Positions 49,901-57,313 of a DNA stretch of 61,078 nt are shown in pieces. This DNA comes from a virus. Position 1 is the stretch's first letter; the number at the start of each line of letters is the position of its first letter. The position numbers and the translations under genes are program-made. The notes under the pieces were generated by a model. That model made no database searches. It saw nothing but the letters and a program-made list of their open reading frames with translations, and had not been told where the DNA came from. The stretch covers positions 1 to 61,078 of the IMG/VR virus record IMGVR_UViG_3300034103_001378; one strand, given 5' to 3'.

Positions 49901-52900
49901 AGAACATGCAGAGCCTTATCACGATGTTCCGACGGTATGTGGACATCCAGCGCCAGGAGCAACTGAACCTTCCGGTCCCGCCCCTCTTTGGCGGCAAGAT
50001 TCAGAACATCGTGTTCCAGCCGACTCAGGTTGTTCAGGACTACATGGCCGAGGTCGTCGAGCGCGCGGAGGCGCTGCGCGGCGGGAAAGTGGATCCGAGG
50101 GTGGACAACTGGCTCAAGCTGAACACGGACGCCCGAAAGATCAGCACGGACCCGCGGTTGATTGACGCGAATCTGCCGGACGATCCTGAATACAAATCCT
50201 CGCGCATCGCGAAGAACACCTACGAAATCTGGAAGGCGAACGACTACCGCAAGGGCACGCAGATCGTATTTTGTGACCTGTATTCCAACAAGGTCGAGCG
50301 CGCCAGGAAGAATGCCTTCGGGGAGCCGGAGCGTTACAAGCGCGGACCGAAACGCGGGCAGCCCATCGTCGAGAAAGTTGAACTGTTCAACGTGTTCACC
50401 GACATGAAGGACAAACTGATCCGCATGGGCGTGCCGGAGGACCAGATCGCCATCATCCACGATTACGAGAAGGATGAGGACAAGGAGGAACTGAAAAGCG
50501 ACTTCAACGCCGGCAAGATTCGCGTGCTTCTCGGCACAACAATGAAGCTCGGCACCGGCATGAATCTTCAGCGGCGGATGGTCGCGGTTCACAGTATGGA
50601 CGCCAATTATCGCCCTGACCAGATGACGCAGCGCGAGGGCCGCGGCATCCGGCAGGGAAACCTTTTCCACGAGGCGACCATTGGCGGCAAGAAGGCGCCG
50701 GGACGGATGCCACAGCAACCGAGCTACGAACTCAGCAAGGACGGCGCGCTCACGACCGGGCCGGGCGGAAAATTCGGCCCTTTCAACATCATCATCACGC
50801 GCAACGCGGTAGAGCGCACGCTGGACAGCCGTATCTACCAGACGATCACGACGAAAACGAAGATCGTCGAGGATCTGCTGAACGGAGATTACAAGGGCGA
50901 CACCGCTTCCGACATCAGCGACGCCGAACTGCGCGGGCAGGAAATGATCGCCGCGGCGAGCGGGAACCCGCTGGTCATGGAGCGCTTCACGCTCGAAAAC
51001 GAAGTGCGCGATCTGAAGATCAGTCAGGAGGACTTTGACAGGCGACAGGCGCGAATCCGAAAGGAAATCCGCGAACTCACAAGCGGCATCGAGGAAAATG
51101 ATCGCGCCATCCCGCATGTGGACGCGCTTCGGGATGCCCACCGCGCTGCCGACGCCGACATTGATCGCCGGGTCAAGGAGGGCGAGGAGGCCAAGCAAAA
51201 GGAACTCTCGGACAAGCATGTATTCGACCCGGAGACGCCTTTCGTCGTGACTCGGGACGTGAAGAAAAAGGGAAAGCAAACCGAGCTTGAGCTTGCGAAG
51301 GAAAAGATCGGAGAGGGCGAGAAGGAGGAAGTCCCGATGACGATTCTGGACATGCTCAAGGAGCCGCTGAAGAAGACGAAGAACAACCCGGACGGCGAAC
51401 TCGAATTGCGCGCCTTCGGATTGAATGGGCGACTCACGCGGAAATCCGAGCGCATCGAGGCGGCGCAAAGTCTCACGGGAGAATCACGCCTCCGCCACAC
51501 GTTCAGTTGGAATTACACCGGAGCCAGCGCGTCGAAGTTTGAATTTGCGACGCAATACAACGACGAGGCGCCAGAGCTTTACAAATACTCAGGAGATAGC
51601 CCGCTGCCGAAGTTCAAGGAGCAGCGCGATTACCTCATCGAGCGCGCCGCGCATCAGTGGCTTTACGACAATGCGAGGCAGACCGATGTTGAAGTGGGCG
51701 GAACTCGCTTCACGACATTGCAGGAGGCAGTCAAGGCACTTGAGCCAAAGCTGAACGCGCTGAAGAAAGGCGAATCGCTTTCGTTCAAAGAGAACGGCGT
51801 GGATGTGAGCGTGAAGGCGGAGGAAAAGAAATCGCTCACCGAGGACGAGAAGAAGAACGCCGACATGCTCGGTGTTGTTCCGATGCTCTATCACGCCAAT
51901 TTCCCGGCGCTGAAGGACGTTGGTGCGCAGGCTTACAATCCGCTCGCTTCAAGTGATGCCAGCCAACTGATTTGGCACATCGCCAATTCCCTGAAGTGGA
52001 TCCCGTCGTCGGAGCAGATTCAAAAGAACGTCGCCGATCAGAAGAATCAGTTGAAGATGAAGCAGGACGCAGTTCAGACGGCGTTCCCGGAGGCGGATCA
52101 ACTGGACGAGAAACAGGCGCGACTCGCGGAGGTGGTGCGTCTCACATCCGGCGATCCGCACGCGCGAACCGCGGATCCGAATGACGATGACGGGCAGATT
52201 GCTGACGACGGAAGCGGCGAAACCTTCTCCGCCGCCGCGCCGGAAAGAAAAGCCACCGACGCCGTGGCCGCAGGCGCGAAGGGGCGCGAGGAGACGAAGG
52301 AAGACCGCAAGGCGGCGCAGGCCGCCACGTTCGCGACGAAGCCCCCGGGTGTCGCGTCGCAGATTTGGGATGCCATCAAGACCGCGGGCAGCGCGACGAA
52401 AAGGTGGTGGGGCGAGATGCCAGCCTACGACCCGATCGACAAGGCGATCGGGCAATGGCTCGGGGCAGGGGACAGCGCACCGCTCAAGGGCACCGACATC
52501 GTGATCCCTGGCAGACAGAAGGCCGCGCACGAATCCCGCAAGCTCGTGGAGACGATCGTGAAGCAGTTCCCGAACGTGCTCACGCGCCAGGCGATCAGCC
52601 GCTACATGGAGGCCGACGGCGACAGGGCCACGCTGCAAAAGTGGGCGGACAAGTCGAAGCCGGAAATGAAAACGGTGTATGAGCGCGCGCTGAACCTGAA
52701 CGCCGCGGAGAAGGCGATGGCGGACACGGCCAAGACGTTCTTCAAGGAGAAGGGCGAGGAGGCGCAAAAGCTCGGGCTGCTCGGCAACCTGCTGGAGAAC
52801 TACGTCACGCACTTTGTCGAGAAGGCGCCGGCCAACCAGCGCAGCGGACTCATGGCGCGCATCCTCGGCGATCTCGCCAGCGACACGCCCGCGAGCAAGC

Positions 52901-54780
52901 TGAAGACGAAATTTGACCACGCCATCAAGCGCGTGTTCTCGAGCATGTTCGATCTGGAACAGGAAGGGCACTCGCTGCGCGGCGGCGGCGACATCGCGGG
53001 CACGCTCGGAGCCTACGCGCAGGCGGCGAACAACACGGTCGCGGATCGGGTGTTCGTGAAGTCGCTCACCGACATCATGGCGCGCGACGGCCGCCCGATG
53101 GCAGTGCCGAGCGGGGCAATCACCAGGACGGACGGATCGGCGGACTCCCCGCTGCTCATCAAGCCGCACACGCACCCGGCGGACACTTCCGACTACCGCC
53201 CGATCTCGCACCCGGCGCTTCGCAAGTGGAAGTGGCTCGGCAAAGAAGGCGAGAAGGACGTTCTAGTGGAGGGCGAACTGCTCATCCACCCCGACCTCTA
53301 CAAGCGGCTGAAAAACACGCTCGGCACCTCGGCGCTGAACAACGTGCCGATCATCAAGGCTGTCGGCGAGTTTCAGGCCATCGTGAAGCAGTTCATGCTT
53401 TCGTTCTCGCCGTTCCATTTCGTGCAGGAGGGCACGCACGCCATCGGCCACAAGGTCAACCCCTTCAAAGTGGCGGAGATCGACATGGACGATCCGGCGA
53501 CACGCGAATTGGTGAACGCCGGGCTCATGCTCGCGAACTGGAATGCCAAGGCGGAATTTGGCGAGGGATTGACGGCGAACGGCATGGAAAAGCTGCTCTC
53601 TCACATCGGACTCGGGAAGCTCGGGAAGCTGAACGACACGATGAGTTCATTCCTTTTCGAGAAGTACATCCCCGGTCTGAAAATCGCGATGGCGAAGGAG
53701 GCGATGGTGCGCAACATGGAACGGTTCAAGAAGGATCTGGCCTCCGGCAAGATGACGCGCGAACAGGTCGCACAGAAGACCGCGCAGCAGGCCAACGACG
53801 CATTCGGCGAACAGAACAACCTCTACGCGGGCAACAACCCGACGCGCCTGCACTTCGAGCGCCTGCTTTTCCTCGCCCCGGACTTCCTGAAGTCGCGCGC
53901 CAAGTTCTTCGCCGATGCGTTCCGCAAGCACGGCGGCGAGCAACGCAACGCGCTCATCCTGCTCGCCGTCGTCCTCGCAGTGACCGCGAAGCTCCTTGAG
54001 CGGATGCTGACCGGCAAGAACGATTGGGAGAAGCCTTTCAGCGTGGTGACAGAGGGCCGCGAATACGAGCTGCGCAGCGTCCCCGGCGACGTGATCGCGC
54101 TGCTCAAGAACAGGCGGCAGTTTGTCATGGGGCGTATTTCCCCGCTCATCAGCCGCACCGCGCTCGAAGCGGCCACCGGGCGCGACTGGCGCGGCCAGCA
54201 GCGTTCCGGCGCGCAGCAGGTGAAGGATCTCGCCATGACGCCGCTCCCGCTTGCCCTGCGCGGCGTGATCGACCCGGAGGCACCGGACATCTCCGCGGCG
54301 GAGTCGCTGATCAGTTCCTCGGGACTGCGCACAATCCGACACAGCGAAATCACCAAGGCCCGCAAGCTCGGTCGCGAGTGGCAGAAGGCCAACGGAAGCG
54401 AGCATGTGGACGAAGTGCATCCGCCGTCGAAATACGTCGGTATCAAGAACGCGCTCGAAGACGGCGACAACGCGCGGGCGATGAAGGAATACGGGAAGCT
54501 GCTCGCCACGATGCCGAAGGATAAGGCGGACACCGGATTCCGCTCGTCGCTCATGAAGCCGTTCAGCGGGAGCCTCGCAAACGAGAAGGCGTTCGTCGCC
54601 TCACTCGATGCCGACGACCGCGCCACGTATCAGGCGGCGATGACGAAGCGCGGCCGGATGCTGGCAGCCTTCACGCGCATGTCCGCGACGACGCGCGCGC
54701 CGGCCAATGCGCCACGGGCCGCGGCGAAGGCCGCACCGATCGGGAGCCGCAATCTCACGGTGAAGGAGTTCTTCCGGTAG
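40903..54780 (+). CDS. Giant polyvalent virion protein (DarB-like methylase-helicase)
   Basis: One 4625-residue frame. It has an N-terminal virion-like part with a Gly/Ala-rich hydrophobic region (about 425-505), a zincin-like relic (IGEEVLHKGF, near 1253), a low-complexity linker (about 1735-1830), an N6-adenine methylase-like domain (RYVGWGGLAEKAFQ, AMGPGSFYGFMP near 1942, IVSNFPFSD near 2004), and an SF2/SNF2-like helicase (GGGKT 2715-2719, DEAH 2883-2886, QREGRGIRQG from 3243). The C-terminal region has a membrane segment (ALILLAVVLAVTAKLL, near 4350). P1 DarB and the roughly 4600-residue Bcep22-group proteins share this plan; they enter the cell with the DNA and protect it from restriction. 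Confidence 0.9.
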   Translation: MGFDAYEQLAVDPGAVGDVARSILETPSQPGESYADTQYRSAQQAGATARIQAIKGKQWAARGVPSYQDMQGNTKPVVDDTGSPLSKLDPRHNIAYDSTGSPKKIDFDVAGGSPVLKDPFEGLETTTDPKTGHQYKIAPGLPWRWVSTDAQLAQKAEFARQDAWLSRASASEGRKITLLEYGAKPHHDAINDVRSQLKQLGVADTDPVTGDPLDYDSLVAGINSQFDGQKNDKNWAGNAKEYFGMGGYKPEALKAQADLELQRAAALRAAAKGHAHAQTLDGIRQQAEAVRAQRMMIEQTRLDHETEILKAQGIDISQPPPDAPQPDDSQPQENTAPDGKPLPPAALALRDAQAGKKSYKIDEKFQPQFSAEHPFDDLMAMKADGLVDAEFEKKYAGKFKEAQDHYAQIVKDAGGASQAKALIHGLGPAAAFMAGFGPGAAAGATVGGGIGAAIGGAVSAPTAGIAAPATVPAGAGIGAGIGSVIGGLAAGTMAAWAAHKAMNALGEYSDVMKSLNAAAEMHPILDEVGGLLAFSTGAPKAIANLSKVGKIANASRAAAIAAGVPLEEAGATGAKVIAAQLAKGAAGGLAFEGLARPGFDATVNLVADGLGIEHEQLQSPTVKSLAVNAALGVLLAGKHIQFKDFNAQEVASVALRGQLRKAMGVGYDAPLDPAQVAPVAEKMGMDSAKVAEMAQPMNPQEAALYEQIGKQVDAMKKAGSFDNLKLSKLEAQQAFIPGLTPGKGTAITSATIGGERAEPGAPEGRAGLGGPEAPTPTAPGGERNITPKPEPTKPAEPGTTNIGEKLGSELDKVEVTPEPPAPTEPAPAAVAKVSPEIPSDLDQRIAPVMEDFTQRLADADRKIAMAKGQGNSDVIAEAKAEKDAIFEDMKQRLGTDIPEQVPQIVRDRLEGGAHDWEDGKGLREKKAYRYVIDQHEGEQGMGEPSFYVIRNLDTGKESDPYEKREDAEAFLRAHGKGGVAPEGWVEPEKPSVLPDAKPPHEKIIGESQFHSDRRELGKPTTFKTWEAYDSWLKTKSDKFLTDALGTQAKNLIDQIKQEASGMRIPKSDRSNLETRINIGAVFKEALRRGLPVPESEGLSQYTGSRPARKEAPRQNALPEPPAPNEPKLPASERNDQSKPEGAKPAGGASEVAKTEEGKPGGEPAGQAGGKPDAETVERRKKIVGTVNVAMRGHAKELSNLGHIARAHEAELPESNKSGIALHNGKITVDAAKLDAATEQMTPKERETYINAAIGEEVLHKGFKNFVNESPANRARALKLIEDEPAAVEYLQKHYKGFDALDPEHKAAEIARVIMQGKAGVTTESTWKFIEDLIAHIKRILGNMTDATRKLIADIEARMKGAETEKAAKKPKAEKPATRPERRDLNPDEQRKVDALRAEIIKLIQGRPVAYDMAMNDKGASLARLEKQIAEKQGEIDGIYDNARKAETPEKPKPKSNSVGVNERGQQLYEDENGVRYRIEDGVKISAPVYIVPTRAGVKAQKQTPEGEWRTAEEAAAEKPKSPLPNLESQKPAVLEPHATFAERRALSEKWLNTLSPDALLKKMAEYGIPAKRAQKVWDKARNRKPDDTKDYAEDFQLEAGDDLSFWEKSAKSPLPNRGSVLPEKKADAPKLSPGAQAIKDKLGDLFSAAAPEPRYDAPIPREKRDALNSLTADLIDSHGVDTPEKLATALTELGPKALAFSQNIWFKMKSEGAQGSAEPDWKSIYAQLAPEPKTDIVTPDEQPATTPELESPADDNGDGGTTPGGAESGAGGKITGGGKVEGATGGTGEEPVSDGEGASSGGKIKAGSEGDSDERVGDISAGRGNLRLELSDGIGEGGLTRKFRDNVSAIKTLRAIEAERRDATPEEQKTLARYVGWGGLAEKAFQPGGEFYDEMQALGLSDDEMASARRSTTNAHYTAPEMVQGIWGALAKMGFQSGRITEPAMGPGSFYGFMPAEIARYSSLTGIEMDNLTSRIARALYPESKVWNRPFEKHVMADNSQDLIVSNFPFSDADHPNDPRYNKINPNLHDYFFLKSLDKVRPGGFVVAITSIGTMDKMGSAVREVLSAKANLVAAFRLPNTMFKGNAATEVTTDLIILQKRGPGVPMEHKDWLNPVHITTRTGDEIRINQYFRDNPSNMLGIMTSEGKMYGKPTTGEDGKKVGSKALLSDGRTVAQLIEQIKKTLPENIFVPEDKQAATIRNADELEFDPNSEKDGSFVLHKNEVRVFRGGEVERPRKEISPTTKRHTLLSGYIESGHVEIDDDGTVKRTGAAWPESKNPTDIKLRAEIEAGDITGEQYKEFREVEEKYEDPLTGSERTTTVERQFSTYAFDGDFTKADYERIKQLIPLRKSLKAVLHAQVTNADDATLAAMQKDLNVFYDTYVKENGFLHEGKTRAAFQDDPFYPALMALEDYDATNNETTKTDIFSKRTRPRKEPLTGLTGTTRENMTKIMAQTGKVDVELQAKLSMRDPDELGDEMVREGLVFRDAVTGNYVEREEYLSGNIYEKLHAAEEAAKSDESFRKNIEELTKAIPELRPVERIGFSLGAAWIDPHTYSEFVKHIYRDRGQASEFKYKNGRWEVNVPVRGNAEGFGTEDVSTEELISQSMNLSSPTVRKRFDDGSSVVLEKETKLARMAQNRLKQEFKNFILDNPDIHEPLVKKFNELANAIRPRTYDAPYSTLEGMNPEISLRKHQLDFVWRATVDGKAVAAHVVGGGKTFAFIGAGMEWKRMGLASKPMYIVPNHLLRSGQTASDFYRMYPTAKILTVTERDFTAKRRQRLMARIATGNWDAVLIGHSQIGSIPVSPDLMAAHIQGELAELEEALRATKDEVDPNSKQGKKRIKALEASLAAKRSKMEKLLDPRRADKALYFEELGVDAIIIDEAHEFKNLNFWTKLNNIGGLGSANTETIKTAQLKVKTDYILRQNNGRNLLFATGTPITNTIAEVYLLQKYIAQDLLDAAGIKYFDEWAQMFADVREVAEISPDGQTFQNKAKFVEFKNMQSLITMFRRYVDIQRQEQLNLPVPPLFGGKIQNIVFQPTQVVQDYMAEVVERAEALRGGKVDPRVDNWLKLNTDARKISTDPRLIDANLPDDPEYKSSRIAKNTYEIWKANDYRKGTQIVFCDLYSNKVERARKNAFGEPERYKRGPKRGQPIVEKVELFNVFTDMKDKLIRMGVPEDQIAIIHDYEKDEDKEELKSDFNAGKIRVLLGTTMKLGTGMNLQRRMVAVHSMDANYRPDQMTQREGRGIRQGNLFHEATIGGKKAPGRMPQQPSYELSKDGALTTGPGGKFGPFNIIITRNAVERTLDSRIYQTITTKTKIVEDLLNGDYKGDTASDISDAELRGQEMIAAASGNPLVMERFTLENEVRDLKISQEDFDRRQARIRKEIRELTSGIEENDRAIPHVDALRDAHRAADADIDRRVKEGEEAKQKELSDKHVFDPETPFVVTRDVKKKGKQTELELAKEKIGEGEKEEVPMTILDMLKEPLKKTKNNPDGELELRAFGLNGRLTRKSERIEAAQSLTGESRLRHTFSWNYTGASASKFEFATQYNDEAPELYKYSGDSPLPKFKEQRDYLIERAAHQWLYDNARQTDVEVGGTRFTTLQEAVKALEPKLNALKKGESLSFKENGVDVSVKAEEKKSLTEDEKKNADMLGVVPMLYHANFPALKDVGAQAYNPLASSDASQLIWHIANSLKWIPSSEQIQKNVADQKNQLKMKQDAVQTAFPEADQLDEKQARLAEVVRLTSGDPHARTADPNDDDGQIADDGSGETFSAAAPERKATDAVAAGAKGREETKEDRKAAQAATFATKPPGVASQIWDAIKTAGSATKRWWGEMPAYDPIDKAIGQWLGAGDSAPLKGTDIVIPGRQKAAHESRKLVETIVKQFPNVLTRQAISRYMEADGDRATLQKWADKSKPEMKTVYERALNLNAAEKAMADTAKTFFKEKGEEAQKLGLLGNLLENYVTHFVEKAPANQRSGLMARILGDLASDTPASKLKTKFDHAIKRVFSSMFDLEQEGHSLRGGGDIAGTLGAYAQAANNTVADRVFVKSLTDIMARDGRPMAVPSGAITRTDGSADSPLLIKPHTHPADTSDYRPISHPALRKWKWLGKEGEKDVLVEGELLIHPDLYKRLKNTLGTSALNNVPIIKAVGEFQAIVKQFMLSFSPFHFVQEGTHAIGHKVNPFKVAEIDMDDPATRELVNAGLMLANWNAKAEFGEGLTANGMEKLLSHIGLGKLGKLNDTMSSFLFEKYIPGLKIAMAKEAMVRNMERFKKDLASGKMTREQVAQKTAQQANDAFGEQNNLYAGNNPTRLHFERLLFLAPDFLKSRAKFFADAFRKHGGEQRNALILLAVVLAVTAKLLERMLTGKNDWEKPFSVVTEGREYELRSVPGDVIALLKNRRQFVMGRISPLISRTALEAATGRDWRGQQRSGAQQVKDLAMTPLPLALRGVIDPEAPDISAAESLISSSGLRTIRHSEITKARKLGREWQKANGSEHVDEVHPPSKYVGIKNALEDGDNARAMKEYGKLLATMPKDKADTGFRSSLMKPFSGSLANEKAFVASLDADDRATYQAAMTKRGRMLAAFTRMSATTRAPANAPRAAAKAAPIGSRNLTVKEFFR
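46121..46420 (+). CDS. Candidate overprinted gene inside the giant ORF
   Basis: In the +1 frame relative to the giant gene, ATG 46121 opens a 99-residue frame that reads like a real protein. It has an amphipathic helical core (LPPNLKVLRMIMAMVEQRLE, NPGLVEKLQEEGKWKAQLAE, RSKQEARETAMNEWATFPPD) with balanced hydrophobic and charged residues. Over the same bases the giant frame encodes only Gly/Ser/Asp/Glu low-complexity linker, as expected if the second frame carries the constraint. No Shine-Dalgarno is present, in line with most genes here. Function unknown. Confidence 0.5.
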   Translation: MSNQPLPPNLKVLRMIMAMVEQRLEAQNPGLVEKLQEEGKWKAQLAERAKNLFQTERALLQEGRSKQEARETAMNEWATFPPDAETSDSNSATASAKAD

Positions 54781-54789
54781 GATTTTCCA

Positions 54790-54818
54790 CTTGCCAACGC
54801 GCGGGGAATATCCGAATC
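54790..54818 (+). promoter_or_regulatory. Promoter candidate for structured RNA, tRNA and portal
   Basis: CTTGC (54790-54794) and 13 bases are followed by ATATCCGAATC, ten bases after the giant gene. The first box matches the control-region promoters, while the second position differs. The end matches the recurrent start motif and leads to a five-codon frame (MTAVL, 54819-54836) whose stop codon touches the base of the structured RNA. Confidence 0.4.
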
Positions 54819-54833
54819 ATGACCGCAGTTCTT

Positions 54834-54935
54834 TGAGTTGCGCGGGGAACCGGGGCAACACCTCGAAAGGGTGCCGGGTCCAGCCTGAGTGGTCCGCAAA
54901 ACCGCGAAGCGGGTAGCAGCCGCCCGCGCAACTCA
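54834..54935 (+). ncRNA. Structured RNA of unknown class
   Basis: A perfect 13-bp stem (TGAGTTGCGCGGG at 54834-54846 with CCCGCGCAACTCA at 54923-54935) encloses 76 bases that can fold further (CACC-TCGAAA-GGGTG; CCGC-GAA-GCGG). No gene covers it and no T tract follows, so it is not a plain terminator. It lies ten bases before a tRNA. I do not recognise it as a known riboswitch or ribozyme. Confidence 0.6.
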
Positions 54936-54945
54936 GGGAACAAAT

Positions 54946-55022
54946 CGCAGGATGGCGCAGTCCGGTAGCGCGCTTGGCTCATACCCAAGAGGACGCGGGT
55001 TCAAATCCCGCTCCTGCAACCA
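54946..55022 (+). tRNA. tRNA with CAU anticodon, initiator-like
   Basis: A complete 77-base cloverleaf with encoded CCA. The acceptor stem has six pairs plus an unpaired C1-A72, the hallmark of bacterial initiator tRNA. The D stem is GCGC/GCGC, the anticodon stem CTTGG/CCAAG with loop CTCATAC (anticodon CAU), and the T stem GCGGG/CCCGC with loop TTCAAAT. The rest is mixed: C11-G24 is elongator-like, and only two of the three G-C pairs of initiator anticodon stems are kept (29-41 is T-A). It may serve initiation, Met elongation or, if modified, Ile AUA decoding. Confidence 0.95.
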
Positions 55023-55029
55023 ATTTCGG

Positions 55030-55059
55030 CTTGACTCCGCGAAACCGATGCAGGACGCG
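55030..55059 (+). promoter_or_regulatory. Conserved element CTTGAC-N9-CCGATGCAGGACGCG, copy 2
   Basis: Second copy of the element at 39094-39123, between the tRNA and the portal start codon (55070). The 15-base second box differs at one base and the spacer length is the same. Here ATGCAGGAC is out of frame with the portal gene, showing that it is not a conserved N-terminus. Confidence 0.7.
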
Positions 55060-55069
55060 GCGGACACTC

Positions 55070-57313
55070 ATGGAACTTCCCAAGCCACAGCCCGCGTTTG
55101 ACGGGAACGATTTCACCGTTCTACCCCCGGCCCCGGCGCCGACGCGGTTCAAGACGAACCTGCAACTCACGCCCGACCAACGCGAGGAACTGAAACACCG
55201 ATGCCTGACGCGGATCACGGAGCTTCAGCGCGAGATGGGACTGAGCGGCGAGGGCGCGGTGGACGGCGGATCGTGGATGGACCGGAGGAAGCGGTATCAG
55301 GATCTCTTTGACAACGACAACTCCTGGCGCGCGGCGATGTATGGCGGCGTCTTCGACAAGAGCAACCTGACGCTCGGCACGGCACAGCGGTTCGTGCGCG
55401 AGATGCACAGCAAGGCCGCGGACGATCTTCTCGGCACGCGCCCATTTTTCGCCGCGGTGAAATATCAGAACGTGGGCGACGACCAGACGGCGCGCGCGGT
55501 GGAGGAACTGGTGCAGCAGCGCGTGGACCAGAGCGACGTGCAGACCGAACTTCGCTCGGCGCTACGCAGCGCGCTCATCCGCAACGAGTGCGTGGTGAAG
55601 ATCCGATGGATCAAGCGCAGCACGCCCTACGTCAGCCCCGCGGTGGTGCTCGTGGACGCGAACGGCGAGCCGATCAAGACCCCGAACGGCCTCATGGTCT
55701 ATGAGAACGACGACTTTCTGCCCGACCCGAACGTGGAGGGGCTGGCGCGGCTGGAGAAGGATCCGCTGTTCGCGATGCGGCAGGGGGAGTTTCAATACAA
55801 GCAGTTCGACCGGCTTTTGCAGGAGTTGATCCAATTTGAGGGCGTCGAGTGTCGCGAAGTGGACTACCGATCATACCTCTGCCCGCTCCGGTGCCCGGAC
55901 ATTCACGAGGCGGACGCGGTGTTCCAGCTTTACGACGACACGCCGCAGCACATCAAGGAGACCTACGGCGAATACGAGGGCTTCGACGAGTATTGGGCCG
56001 GCAGCGTGACCGACGAGGGCAGCGGCGAGATGCGCGCGAAGGAGACGCACGGCGAACAGCGCGATACCGTCGTGAGCCGCCTGAACATCTTCCGGCGCAT
56101 GGCCGAGTGCTACGTGCGCTTCGATGCCGACGGCGACGGATTCGAGGAGGAGATTTTCTGCGTGCTGGACCGGAGCTGTGAAGACCTCGTGTATTACGAA
56201 TACCTCGCGAACGTGATGCACAAGCGCCCGTTTGAAGTGATCCCCGGCGTCGCCCGCGTGCCGAACCGCTGGTATGGCGAGGGCGTGATCCAGGCGGTGA
56301 TCGATCAGGACACCTACATTGACGCGCAGTTCAACCGCTTCAACATCAAGGACAGCAAGGAGAACAGCGTCACGTTCCGCGACCCGATGGCGGTGCGCGA
56401 GTGGAAGAACGGCGCGCAGGTGGAATTTGGCGGCGACAAGATTTACGACGTGGAGCCGGGCTACGACAAGGATCACCGCCCGCCGATGTGGAACGTGAAC
56501 CTCACGGAGAAATCCGAGATCGGGCTGGAACTGCTCACGATGGCGCAGCAGCAGCTCAACCTGATGTTCGGCGTGATCGGCGCGAAGGACGCCAGCGCGA
56601 GCGACCTGAATAGCAGCCGGACGGCGACGGGCATCCTGAACATCGAGCGCACGAGCAACCTGCTCATCAAGAACAGCGAGATCCAGCACCAGAAGGCGAT
56701 CATCGGGATCATGGGCCAGGTGGTGACAATCGTGCTGGAGAACATCCGCGACACCGAGCTTCTGCTTTCCAAGGACGGCAAGATGCTGCTCACGATCAAC
56801 CGCGAGGAGGCGCGCACCATCGAGCGGGAAATCCGACTCCTGCTCACGCGCTCGCGTTCGTCCGAGATGCTTTCCACAAACCAGCAGGCGCTCGCAGTGG
56901 CGGAGAAATACCACATGACGCGCGCGCAGATGCCGGAAGTGGCGCGCACGCTGCGTCCGCTATTCCTCTCGCAACTCAAGGCGCTCGAAGTGGCCGATCC
57001 CGATGAGCTTTGCCCGAACATCTCCGACGAGGAGATCAAGGTGTGGCAGGAAAAGAGCCAGCAGTCCGCACAGGCGCAACTCCGCCGCGAGACGCGCGAA
57101 GCCATCGCCTACAAGGACTGCCCGCCGAGCGTGCAAGCGCAGTGGGAAACGGAGATGGGATTCCAGCCCGCGAGCCCCGAGGAGCGAGCGCAGAAGGCCA
57201 AGCAGGACTTCACGCTCAAAAATCCCGAGTTTGTCATGCCGGCGGTTCCGCAGCCCGGCGCGCACGGCGCGGAAGAAGCCGGCGAAACCGAAACCGGAGC
57301 ACCCGCGCAGTGA
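55070..57313 (+). CDS. Portal protein
   Basis: The 747-residue product fits large podovirus portals: an N-terminal RKRYQDLFDNDNSWRAAMYG region, TAQRFVREMHSKAADDLLGT, NRWYGEGVIQAVIDQDTYID and a long C-terminal helical tail. MELPKP is the start; an upstream in-frame ATG lies within the tRNA and is rejected. The portal is the packaging and ejection channel at one capsid vertex. Size and position next to the giant protein agree with Bcep22-type phages. Confidence 0.85.
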   Translation: MELPKPQPAFDGNDFTVLPPAPAPTRFKTNLQLTPDQREELKHRCLTRITELQREMGLSGEGAVDGGSWMDRRKRYQDLFDNDNSWRAAMYGGVFDKSNLTLGTAQRFVREMHSKAADDLLGTRPFFAAVKYQNVGDDQTARAVEELVQQRVDQSDVQTELRSALRSALIRNECVVKIRWIKRSTPYVSPAVVLVDANGEPIKTPNGLMVYENDDFLPDPNVEGLARLEKDPLFAMRQGEFQYKQFDRLLQELIQFEGVECREVDYRSYLCPLRCPDIHEADAVFQLYDDTPQHIKETYGEYEGFDEYWAGSVTDEGSGEMRAKETHGEQRDTVVSRLNIFRRMAECYVRFDADGDGFEEEIFCVLDRSCEDLVYYEYLANVMHKRPFEVIPGVARVPNRWYGEGVIQAVIDQDTYIDAQFNRFNIKDSKENSVTFRDPMAVREWKNGAQVEFGGDKIYDVEPGYDKDHRPPMWNVNLTEKSEIGLELLTMAQQQLNLMFGVIGAKDASASDLNSSRTATGILNIERTSNLLIKNSEIQHQKAIIGIMGQVVTIVLENIRDTELLLSKDGKMLLTINREEARTIEREIRLLLTRSRSSEMLSTNQQALAVAEKYHMTRAQMPEVARTLRPLFLSQLKALEVADPDELCPNISDEEIKVWQEKSQQSAQAQLRRETREAIAYKDCPPSVQAQWETEMGFQPASPEERAQKAKQDFTLKNPEFVMPAVPQPGAHGAEEAGETETGAPAQ

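Noticed and set aside
54974-55069. Upstream extension of the portal frame
   Set aside because: It would begin inside the tRNA; the ATG at 55070 is the first start after the tRNA and the conserved element.
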